Positions 56,901-64,000 of a DNA stretch of 64,000 nt are shown here, one piece after another (positions within the stretch are counted from its first letter, which is position 1; the number at the start of each line of letters is the position of its first letter). Under the pieces are notes generated by a model. The model saw only the letters and a program-made list of their open reading frames with translations, did no database searches and was not told the DNA's origin. Source of the stretch: Tanypteryx hageni (taxonomy: Eukaryota > Arthropoda > Insecta > Odonata > Petaluridae); contig CM054116.1 in the NCBI GenBank assembly GCA_028673005.1, positions 96,822,207-96,886,206 of the forward strand. Direction: 5' to 3'. Position numbers and translations under genes: made by a program.

Positions 56901-59900
56901 TTTGTTGTCCGCTGAGGCTACAGGGGGAAAAGGGTTATCGTCACTGGAACTATAGAAGTACATCCTGGAAAGAGGCTTTTTGGACATTTATCCAAACATG
57001 GGAAATAACGCAGTCTGTGGACTATAGTGAGGTCATCCGTTCCTTTGCAGAGAAGAAAGTTTGTCGCATGGCAATGTAATCTTGTAATTATATGTAAATG
57101 TAAAAATTGTGTAAAAAAGTAAAGTTGGTACTTGTCTATTTCATTTCTAAGTCTGCTTGTCTATTTTCTTCCTCCTTTTCTCTCTTCCTCCCTCCCATCC
57201 TCCCTCCCTACCATCCTCCCTCCCTCCCACCCTCCCTCCCTCCCATCCTCCCTCCCTCCCTCTCCTTTCTCTCTCCTTCTCTGGTAAAATAGACTAATTC
57301 TATACCACCCTTACTATGTATAGGTCGACCGGACTCAAAAGAAACTGTGCCGTAGCTTACCCCTCCAGTTGGTGCAGCCCCTCTATTTTCCCCTTTCCAC
57401 ACTACAGCGGCAGCTTCAGTCAGTTTCAGCGCACATATTTGAACGTTTCGATCTCCCCGGTATCTTTCTCTTTGAAGTTTTTGTTGATTGTTGATAGTAT
57501 TTGTTATTTTTATTGTTGCTATTGTTATTCGGCATTTCGTTGTTTCTTTAGTTTTTCTTTATTTGTTATTTTTGTGGTTATTGTTGTTTTTGAATGAAAT
57601 GGCATCTTCATTAAGAAGTACGCCCGTTTCCGGGAGACCATTGATAGGACAAGCATGGGAGATTGTGTACAAAGTGGCTACTTTCTTACGGGAAAGCAAA
57701 TATATCGGTCTCAAATACAACGTAGTGGAGAGCACAAGTACGGCTACTGGAGTCTCTAGTTCCATGAATTTACTTGTGAATTTTCCTCGTGTATTTTCAT
57801 TTGGTCCCTTCAGCTGAGGCTTCCTTTTATTCTCATATAAAAGAGATTCAGTCCCTTCAACTGAGCCACCTTATAATCTTAAAAAAGTACCGATTCTGAA
57901 AGGTTTTAAATATGAGAACATTCACGCACAGCACAACGTAACCTCTCGCTAATGGCAAATATTTTTCACTATTTCAACTCATCATGGCTGCTGTGCCTAC
58001 GCTTTACGCCAAGATTTCTTTCGTTTATTTGTTTATGGCCCCTCCTTTTCAATAGCTAGAATGGCACGTGTTTTAGCCTTTTAGAATTCACAGTTTATTG
58101 GTTTTTCTTTTTGGGTTCAGAGGACATCTGGGACGCAGCGTCGGAACATGTTTCGGAAAGTCTTTTTCATTTTATACACATTTCTCCTGGTAATGGTGAA
58201 TGAATTCTTTATTAATTGTGGCATTAATTTTATAACTAATGTAATTAAAAAATACTTAACCGATATTCATGGAATAATATCTGCATACATTCGCAAAATT
58301 ATACTCGTCTACTTGGACTTAAGAAATTAAAATATGCATATTTATTACAATAAATGATTTGATACTTGTTACAGTCCATCATTCAGCAATCAAAAATACT
58401 TTATAAACACAACAGATAAATAATTTATCAGAAATCATGAAATATTAAACAGAAAATTTATTGATTATCCAGCATGAGAATTTCGTCAGGCAGGAGCATC
58501 CATAAGGTGTGAAATTATTCGAAGCCGAAAGAGTAGGGGTACTCAGTGAGCTTCGGGCATCCTCCTTTGCTCCGCCCACTTTTGCTAGAAGGGTCTTTTG
58601 AGTCTGGTCGACCTATACCTTCCATTCTATATCCCTTCCTTCCTATCTCCCTCCCCACCTCCGCCTCTCTCTTACTCTACATTTACATAGTCATTTAGAT
58701 AAGCAAAAGAATCCAAACTAAATCCCGGTCCCATTAGGATTATGTAATTTCGAGAAAAAACCTACGAAAATTTAAGGCAATCTATGCACCTGTATATATT
58801 ACTTGTACGTGGGTTGAGACAACAATTGATTCTCAAAGTTTAACAATGATGTGGTCGGTAAGACATCCCATTTAAAAGCCAATATTTTCCCAAAATATGT
58901 GATTAAAATGTTTAATATGAGGGATTTCGAATGGTGGGTGGAAAAAGACGAATAGAATAAGAAACTTCATTAATATTCCTAAAACATAGTTCATATTCGA
59001 AGATCATATGTCAATTCTTTCTAATTTTAATTTCCAAAAGAATAAAAGCCTGCACTTTAAAAAGTCGCTTTTTACATGTTATCATACGGGAAATGGAAAT
59101 CGCCTCCTGGAGTCGAACCCGGGTCTTTTTTCATATTTTTTTCGTCATTTAATTTTCATATCTGAATTAAACATTCCTGCAAAATTTTAACCTTCCACCT
59201 AATCAGGAAGTTTGTTTAAAACGCGTTAAAACATGCCATTGATGATGTAAGTGTTACGATGACAGATCACCGAAACTATATGTATAATGAGCTAATGGTA
59301 TTTTTGCTTTGTCTCTAGTATTAAATGATACAGTTGAACCTCCCAAATCCTGCAAATTTGGTACCAGAACCTTGCCAGACCTTGGAGGTTGCAGGATTTT
59401 GGGTTGTCATATAATAGTCATCTGTACACATGACTTTTTTTCTGCCGGTACCTCCGGTTCGCATACCAGTTCACACAACAGTGTACCAGTAAATATCTTA
59501 AACTTCATGCTATATTCAGTATGCTAATTTATTTATATGTAATTATTAGATATCATGATATAAATTTCAGTTTTAATAAATGAAAAAATACTGCATTTCT
59601 ATACTGCAATTTATTGTACATAGTAGTGTGTGATGTGTGACTGTGCATTATTCACTAAATTTTGGGTGGTTTGCCGGATTCACCCATTTTCCAAAAATAG
59701 CAGGAAAATGGGTGATGCCATAAAACGGATTGCCGGATTTGGTTCGACTGTATAACCTAATGTAAAAATTATCTTGCAGAAATTAAATAAATATTCCCTC
59801 AAAAATGCATATAAATGCAAAATCATTGATGTGATGGGAGAAAATATATGAAATATATTTGACTGAAGTGTCATCTCCTCCAAATAAATGCTATTTCAAT

Positions 59901-62900
59901 GTCTTAAAATCTATAATTATAATGTGGAAGTGCATAAATAGCTTTTCTGATGATAACATACGCCATAATTGGCATATTTAAGAATTTGATACCCATAGGT
60001 CCTCTTCTACTTGGTTACAATAAAATGAATGGGCACAAATATCCTAGTAGTAAAACATTTTTAAATAATTGTATAAACATACATATTTCATTATTTTTCC
60101 TATAAAATCAGACATAGCAACAAACCATTTCTTCTCTTAAAATTGAAAATTTACAGCACTGCAATATCTAACACTCAGAACCCTACGCCTCATTGGCCTC
60201 CACTTAAGCATGCATCTGTCATAAATTTGATTTTCTGTCCATACAAAGTAAAATATTGTCAATTAAATCAATAATTTAAATTTGAAGTTAAATTTTAGCA
60301 TAAATATTTTTAATCGTAAGAAGATCACTAAAACCTAAAAAGTCTTACCTAGCTCTGTTGATGGTGACGTACTTTGGCCTCTCTCCAGTAAAACGTCGAG
60401 TGGTTCCAGTCTCATATCTGTTTTGCTTTTCCTCTCCTCTCCTGGTGAATAAGTCTTCTTCTTCCTCTTCATCCAATTCTTCCTCTTCTTCCTCTTCTGG
60501 TTCTATTTTTGAGGGCCGTTCCCTTCTCAAAGACACATACCTATAATGAATCCAATGACAGATTTGCATTCAGTTCACATCTAAAAAAGAGAAAGATTGT
60601 AAATTCAAAGTACCAGCCATGGTAGAGGCCTCAATAGGCACTTTATAGATTTAGCACTTGGTCCTATAGGACCCACTCCTTCCTCCTGAGATTTTCATGA
60701 TTAAATATTAATTTCTTTAAAAAGTTGGATAAACGAAACCAAAGTTCCAGAAATGCCATATGAAATGCACATCATTACATAAGAAAGTTGTTCCATGAAA
60801 GATGTTACTTTGATATTTTGATGATACCAAATAAATTTGACTAGATAAGCTAGATTTGGACAGGAGCCCCATGTGACGTTGTCTAGTAGCATCCATGAGC
60901 TATGGGCCAAAAATCTTTTTCCAGGTCTTTTTCTACATCTTGTCAAACTTTGTCATGGCTTTGAAAATAATGAACTTTACTCACTTGAGTGTAGAACGAA
61001 CTGTTGATGAAGCTGTTGATGAGGAAGATGGGATAGGTGGTCTCCTTGCATTGACGGGTGCTGGTCTGCTACCCCTAGCCCCTAATACCCTCTCGTATAT
61101 TTTGCTATGACCCAGGTTTACAGGACTGATAGTTGTTCCCTTTGATCCAGAGTTGCTTGTATCCAGCTGCCTTTCTAGTTCTTTAAGCCCTCCTGAGATA
61201 ATTAAATTTTCCAAGTTAGTGAATCATTCCATACTTATTGACATACTAGGTTTCTGCAATAGCCATAAAATGGTTATGAAAACCAGATGAGCTTTTGGCT
61301 ACAAAGCAGCCATAATTTGAATCTACTGATGGTGAATACAACTGATGGCAGTTGATTTGTAGCTGAAATGCATATCTGACTTTCATTATCTTTTTATGGT
61401 TATTAAAGATACATATTGAGTCAGTTTGATTTTAACCATAAGGCAAGATTCATAATTACCTATCAAACTCTATGATTATGGTTTATTACAAGATGTATTC
61501 ATTACATCTTAGTAACATTAATCATCATAATGTTTCTAACAAATTGGCTATTCTATTTAAATTTTGAACAAATGAAGAACTTGGTACAGAAAGTACATTT
61601 TGCTTATATGAATGATGTAAACACTCACATATTAAAATAAGATACACTTGTTCATGGTACATAAAAAATCAAAAGGTACAGCTCAAATGAAAAAGTTATT
61701 TGTTTTGTATTTGCACAATTAAATGGAATGATTCAACATAAAATACTGTTTAAGTGGTAAATTATTTCATACTATGGGGTACCATATTAAATTTGGAACT
61801 TGCAAATAAAATTTAACCATTATGTTTATGAATCAATGTCACATCACAAATATATACTTAATATTTTACTCATATGTATTAATGATTTATGAATTTAACA
61901 TCACTATCAGATAATAATAATTATCTTACCAAGTTTTTTAATGAGGCCAATGAGCTCTTTGAGAGCACTTGGGTCTTCCTCCAGAGAACCATCCTCTCCT
62001 TCTTCCTCATCCTCATAATCCTCATATTCTGGTGCTTCTGTAGTCGTGCTTGTGGTGGTAGTGGTTCTGAAACATCAATCAGAAAATAAATTTTTCAAAA
62101 TCATATAAAAACTATGAAACTCACTTTTCCTCATAAAAATAAAGATGAGCCAGTCATAGCTAAAAATATGTACGGAAATCATTAAAAGTTTTAATTCTTA
62201 AAAATTTACAGAATTTTTCACTATTAAATATGAAAAATTTTCTTGGCTAACGTGTATCTCTAAAGAGGATTGTGGCTTATCTCAGAAATATTCTGAAAAC
62301 AGCAACTGAAGATAAAATGCAAAAGGCATTATATTGACTCCAATTGTCATCATTTCAGATTTTTTCATCATCACCTGAATTTATTATACAGTTGGCGAAT
62401 AATTTAATACAAAAAACCTGGAAAAAGTGCACTGAAAAACTTAAACCACTGTGTTGCACTGAACTCTAAAAAGTAGTTAATTGTACTAAAAATTTGTATT
62501 ATTTCATTTTTAAATAAAAATATCTGGGATATAATACAATTACCTCAACATTTTATTGAATTTTACATCAGTATAACAACCTTGTTTGAGAATCTAAGGT
62601 AGGATTTATTATTATTACATGTACATATTACTGTATGTTAAAAATTGAATAGTGCATCAACCCTCCACCAGTGAAAAAATGGCATACTATGGGTCAAGGA
62701 CTAAGCCTTGAGCCCTATCCATTGTAAATGTTACTTTAATTCCACATAGGAGTATTGATGAACCAAAAAATACATTTCAATGCCAAGAAAAAATGTATTT
62801 GAATCCTATCAATGTTTTATACTCTCATACTCTGATATTCTTCCCATACAAAAGTTTTCAATTGGAGAAACTTGATTTACTTCACACATCCTGGACTAAT

Positions 62901-63213
62901 TATTTTCCGACTCCTAAATAAAGAAACAGCCACTTTAGCATATCATGGAGAATATTGGTAACATAGGCAGGGTTCTGAAGGCTTAATTACGTGATATTAA
63001 ATCTGAAACAATTATTTTAAGCTTGGTTTTCAAATTTTGAGAACTAATCTTTATATTAAACATGAGCCTACCTTGGAGTTGTTCTGCGAGTGGTTGTTCC
63101 AGCACTTGTAACAGGGGCTTTTGTAGTTGTAGTGGTAGATTCTGTTGGCTTCTTTTTGCAGAGAACGTTGCGAGAATAGTCACATGAATCAGCTGCCTTA
63201 TTGAAGTATAGTC
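41558..63213 (-). CDS. chitin-binding peritrophin-type protein, 3' ten exons
   Basis: Ten exons join in phase, from 5' to 3': 63213-63072, 62066-61930, 61192-60985, 60540-60349, 55285-55124, 54403-54337, 49688-48708, 43923-43723, 42852-42648 and 41955-41558. They give 896 residues plus a split first codon; the 5' exons lie past the right edge. The first exon supplies the end of one ChtBD2 (CBM14) domain. A roughly 780-residue linker follows: acidic and proline/threonine-rich, with a repeated YVxIxRxRPS motif, then a Ser/Thr-rich mucin-like block. The last exon carries a complete ChtBD2 domain with six cysteines. Known for the family: ChtBD2 domains bind chitin in peritrophic matrix or cuticle, outside the cell. 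Inferred: a long extracellular matrix protein with chitin-binding ends. I cannot name the orthologue. Confidence 0.88.
41956..42647 (-). other. intron 9 of the chitin-binding gene
   Basis: AT-rich, GT-AG bounded (GTAAGT to CTCAG). Nothing else recognised. Confidence 0.5.
42648..42852 (-). CDS. chitin-binding gene exon (acidic, fifth of the linker)
   Basis: The exon starts after GAACAAG in phase 0, a weak acceptor with little pyrimidine tract, and ends at AGGC|GTAAGT in phase 1. It encodes a strongly acidic stretch (EEVKESEDVEEEKREGDILE) then KPAIVRRPSTRRR. The 5' boundary is the least certain of the ten exons. Confidence 0.7.
42853..43722 (-). other. intron 8 of the chitin-binding gene
   Basis: AT-rich intron; no coding or repeat structure recognised. 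Confidence 0.45.
43723..43923 (-). CDS. chitin-binding gene exon (basic linker)
   Basis: Sixty-seven codons, phase 0 at both ends, acceptor ATATTATAACAG and donor ACG|GTATAT. It encodes PTTSEATPTSEKPISTSRRP and then an arginine-rich segment (GRRRLTARRKIVVP) ending in an acidic run. Confidence 0.82.
43924..47147 (-). other. intron 7 of the chitin-binding gene, right of exon 8, nothing recognised
   Basis: AT-rich, no supported coding sequence. Part of a 4.8-kb intron whose other half holds the nested element pair at 47.15-48.24 kb. Confidence 0.4.
47148..48244. mobile_element. CCGTATT/TATAAGATGCA-type DNA transposon, non-autonomous
   Basis: The left end (TATTTTCTGGAGTATAAGAT followed by GCA) and the complemented right end (TATTTTTCAGGCTATAAGAT followed by GCA) are inverted copies. 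They are related to the terminus seen alone at 18068. No transposase is recognisable. A piggyBac MITE is nested inside at 47340-47917. Confidence 0.7.
47340..47917. mobile_element. piggyBac-type MITE, TTAA-flanked
   Basis: TTAA lies at 47336-47339 and 47918-47921. The ends are CACTCAGACGGCC and, complemented, CACTCGAATGGCT. The size (578 bp) and TTAA duplication fit piggyBac-derived MITEs. The 98-codon open frame inside has no motif and opens with a non-standard start. Confidence 0.7.
48708..49688 (-). CDS. chitin-binding gene large exon (Ser/Thr-rich block)
   Basis: 327 codons, phase 0 to phase 0, acceptor GGGCTTTTTTCAG and donor GAG|GTAGAA. The first 75 residues are a run of Ser, Thr, Pro and Leu suited to dense O-glycosylation. 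The middle holds AVARVPYSALLSARAIN and acidic segments, and the last third is basic (SGRRGTRREGWRRK, TRRPRLRVLLVTTD). The frame stays open past the donor to 48447, but that tail is hydrophobic intron sequence. Confidence 0.88.
50642..51646. repeat. interspersed repeat of about 1 kb (CAGATGTACC... head)
   Basis: It starts ACTAGCAGATGTACCTGGCT and ends CCAGCCAGCCAGACAGGTTG followed by a TATATAGA tail, a head-and-tail pairing seen in arthropod interspersed repeats. Near 51452 it contains CCCGGAGTCGAATCCGGGAC, which resembles a tRNA T-arm; a related segment lies at 59101. No open frame of a known transposase is present. Confidence 0.5.
53870..53990. mobile_element. one end of a hAT-like element with AACGAAAAACG repeats
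   Basis: Five copies of a TAACGAAAAACG-like motif are followed by TTTGCCAGCACTACCAAG, which reads CTTGGTAGTGCTGGCAAA on the other strand. It looks like a terminus with subterminal repeats, of the style of element A. The opposite end was not found. Confidence 0.4.
54337..54403 (-). CDS. chitin-binding gene exon (67 bp)
   Basis: The acceptor TTATATTATTAAAG joins phase 2 and the donor ACA|GTAAGT leaves phase 0. It encodes YQTIDRRRSGGDRHQQRTND, the fourth and most divergent copy of the YVxIxRxRPS motif. Confidence 0.78.
54404..55123 (-). other. intron 5 of the chitin-binding gene
   Basis: AT-rich; an (AAT)n run lies at about 54628-54646. Nothing else recognised. Confidence 0.45.
55124..55285 (-). 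CDS. chitin-binding gene exon (162 bp)
   Basis: The acceptor is TCTATCAACATAG and the donor is CCAAG|GTTTGT, both in phase 2. It encodes PSTTPIPEELDEEYLEETSR, then SPRYVTIRRPRPSRITD, the third motif copy, and ends TPR to begin the fourth. Confidence 0.85.
55466..56254. mobile_element. MITE with ACAGGTATCCCC termini
   Basis: The left end ACAGGTATCCCCTGATTTAT and the complemented right end ACAGGTATCCCCCGATTTAC are inverted copies. The interior repeats CGCATAT and TTACGCGA-like motifs. The target duplication is not evident, so the superfamily is left open. It lies in intron 4 of the chitin-binding gene. Confidence 0.7.
56375..56582 (+). repeat. tRNA-derived SINE (second copy type)
   Basis: A head with AGTGGCTTGATTGCTGG (A-box-like, 56393-56409) and GAGCTTGAATATT (B-box-like, about 56428-56440) is followed by a GC-rich palindromic segment GGCCCCAACCTCGGTGGGGG and GGTACACATTGAGGACACAG. 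The pol III boxes are degenerate. Confidence 0.55.
56585..57090 (+). pseudogene. hAT (ZMYM1-like) transposase fragment
   Basis: From 56602 the frame reads DRFRVTVFNVIIDRLIAELQ and KLSKKFDFLTKLHSL, the segment before the hAT dimerisation domain in ZMYM1-like transposases. After a frame change near 56950 it reads GFLDIYPNMG, the start of the dimerisation block, and then decays. It is a partial copy in intron 4, in the opposite orientation to the host gene. Confidence 0.75.
57160..57275. repeat. polypyrimidine tract (CCCTCC)n
   Basis: About 115 bases of almost pure C and T with CCTCCCTCC periodicity. Open frames across it are low-complexity artefacts. Such a tract can form triplex DNA. Confidence 0.9.
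57321..58615 (+). mobile_element. TA-flanked DNA transposon, internally deleted
   Basis: The ends are inverted: TAGGTCGACCGGACTCAAAA and, complemented, TAGGTCGACCAGACTCAAAA (19 of 20), each next to TA. The 1,295-bp element holds only the first part of a putative transposase. TA targets suggest the Tc1/mariner superfamily, but the terminal sequence does not match a family I can name. Confidence 0.75.
57600..57817 (+). pseudogene. N-terminal transposase fragment in the TA-flanked element
   Basis: An ATG-started frame of 72 codons. IGQAWEIVYKVATFLRESK followed by TATGVSSS resembles the helix-turn-helix N-terminus of arthropod DDE transposases of the 'VYKVxxFFxxE...AxxTGVS' type. The frame ends in FSFGPFS without any catalytic region. 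Assignment is by motif resemblance only. Confidence 0.5.
58990..59230. repeat. fragment related to the 50.6-kb interspersed repeat
   Basis: TACATGTTATCATACGGGAA and CTCCTGGAGTCGAACCCGGG parallel the segment at 51400-51480 in order and spacing, including the T-arm-like core. Confidence 0.5.
59331..59750. mobile_element. TA-flanked Tigger-like MITE (420 bp)
   Basis: CAGTTGAACCTCCCAAATCC at the left and, complemented, CAGTCGAACCAAATCCGGCA at the right, each bounded by TA. CCGGATT and GGAGGTTGCAGGATTT motifs are repeated inside. It is in intron 4 of the chitin-binding gene. Confidence 0.68.
59751..60348 (-). other. intron 4 of the chitin-binding gene, 5' part
   Basis: AT-rich; no supported feature. 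Confidence 0.45.
60349..60540 (-). CDS. chitin-binding gene exon (acidic, two motif copies)
   Basis: The acceptor is GATTCATTATAG and the donor is GCTAG|GTAAGA. It begins with the first motif copy, YVSLRRERPS. A run of 14 acidic residues interrupted by one Leu (EEEEEEELDEEEEED) follows, then GERPKYVTINRAR, the second copy, completed by the next exon. Confidence 0.87.
60541..60984 (-). other. intron 3 of the chitin-binding gene
   Basis: A 444-bp GT-AG intron with no recognised feature. Confidence 0.5.
60985..61192 (-). CDS. chitin-binding gene exon (208 bp)
   Basis: The acceptor is TAATTATCTCAG and the donor is CTCAA|GTGAGT. It encodes GLKELERQLDTSNSGSKGTT, then IYERVLGARGSRPAPVNARR and a Ser-rich end. 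The helical LKELERQL follows on from the previous exon's helix. Confidence 0.87.
61193..61929 (-). other. intron 2 of the chitin-binding gene
   Basis: AT-rich; nothing recognised. Confidence 0.5.
61930..62066 (-). CDS. chitin-binding gene exon (Thr-rich and acidic)
   Basis: The acceptor is TGATGTTTCAG and the donor is CTTG|GTAAGA. It encodes TTTTTSTTTEAPEYEDYEDE and then LKELIGLIKKL, a short amphipathic helix at the exon end. Confidence 0.88.
62067..63071 (-). other. intron 1 (in window) of the chitin-binding gene
   Basis: A 1,005-bp AT-rich GT-AG intron. No coding sequence or transposon terminus was seen. Confidence 0.5.
63072..63213 (-). CDS. chitin-binding gene, first exon in window (end of ChtBD2)
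   Basis: The acceptor is TTTATTTGCAG and the donor is CCAAG|GTAGGC. It encodes LYFNKAADSCDYSRNVLC, the last third of a ChtBD2 domain with the fifth and sixth cysteines; the first four must be encoded upstream of the window. A threonine-rich linker follows. Confidence 0.9.
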
Positions 63214-64000
63214 CTGCAAATAAATTCATAATGATCTGTTTATTTACACTTAAATAGAGAAATTTTGCATAAGGTCCATGTTAAATTAATGCTAAATCAA
63301 AGGAGATAGATGACATGGCAATTGAACTAAAGGAGGGTTGCACAACATATGGCCTGCGGGCTAAATGCAGCTCAATGACACATTTTGTGTGGCATGATCG
63401 AAGCAGGGTGTAAATCAGCTGATTCATTCCTTTGATATAAAAATACAATTAAAATATGTAATGGCAATTTATTGCATATGCAGCATGATATGGGTTTGCT
63501 TTACACTTCTACTCTTAGCCATCTGTTTCCGTAGTAATACCATAAAATGAAGCTGAGATTTTTAAAACACTTAAGTACCCGAATTTTGTCCATCTCTCTA
63601 TAGGGAATGCTAAAGCTAATTATTATTTTAGCATACCTGTCTATTATTAAACAGGCCATCCTGGTGAGCATGTTATTTGTAAACAGATACTAATCTACAG
63701 ACATAGATATCTGTTTTTTGTCTGTGTTATAATGTATCTCTCTTATGAAGTTGAAGAAAGATCCATTGTATTCAACAATGACATCAGAATTTAAGATATA
63801 CTTTCATAAATGTAACTACTAGCATTATGCCCGATATAAGTGGAAGAAATGGTGCAACATCTCCCATTAAGTAAATTATAATGGTTTGTAATTTCATTTT
63901 TTGTCTCAAAAATTTTAAGTAAAATTTGTTATGTTAATTAATAAATCCAAATTAGTGTACTTAAATTTTTATCATGGACAAAATTTTCATAGTGCGACCA
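63214..64000 (-). other. intron upstream, with one hAT-like terminus
   Basis: No coding sequence. At about 63335-63375 the sequence GGGTTGCACAACATATGGCC resembles the left end of a hAT MITE; its partner is not in the window. Confidence 0.35.

Noticed and set aside
57107..57402. Proline/leucine-rich and glycine/arginine-rich open frames
   Set aside because: They lie on the (CCCTCC)n tract and are low-complexity translations.
60358..60546. Plus-strand poly-serine open frame
   Set aside because: It is the antisense of the GAA/GAG acidic run in the chitin-binding gene exon.

Overview
The window looks like AT-rich insect (arthropod) nuclear DNA. It carries genes with short exons, long introns and GT-AG junctions, a chitin-binding peritrophin-type protein, a neuralized-repeat protein, tRNA-derived SINEs and a large load of cut-and-paste DNA transposons (hAT, mariner, Tc3-like, piggyBac, Merlin, Tigger/pogo-like). 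There are no bacterial-type operons. All gene models below were assembled by eye from splice sites, reading phase and protein motifs. Many of the small open frames in the window are not genes.

Layout. 1-1175: tail of a hAT element. About 1.7-13.3 kb, plus strand: seven candidate exons of a gene I do not recognise, ending near a polyadenylation signal. Its introns hold a Tigger-like element, a Tc3-like element fused to a piggyBac remnant (4.86-7.98 kb) and a mariner (9.97-11.27 kb). 13.52-17.79 kb: a minisatellite of about 95 units of 45 bp. 17.8-23.3 kb: no supported gene; one hAT-type MITE with an 8-bp target duplication. 23.36-35.74 kb, plus strand: a complete six-exon gene for a 295-residue protein with a signal peptide and a C-terminal neuralized homology repeat (NHR). 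Its first intron carries two hAT elements that used the same 8-bp target site, plus nested MITEs. 35.7-41.2 kb: intergenic, with a TA-flanked MITE containing a perfect 42-base palindrome, and a SINE. 41.2-63.2 kb, minus strand: ten exons (896 residues) of a secreted-type chitin-binding protein whose 5' end lies beyond the right edge. It has part of one ChtBD2 domain, a long Ser/Thr-rich and basic linker, and a terminal ChtBD2 domain. Its introns hold many MITEs and transposon fragments.

The two well-supported genes are convergent (plus-strand NHR gene, minus-strand chitin-binding gene) and both appear to be extracellular proteins. The sequence does not show any functional link between them. 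The observations most worth following are the secreted NHR protein, the shared target site of two hAT elements, the minisatellite with higher-order structure and stop-free frames on both strands, and a repeated tyrosine/arginine motif across exon junctions of the chitin-binding gene.
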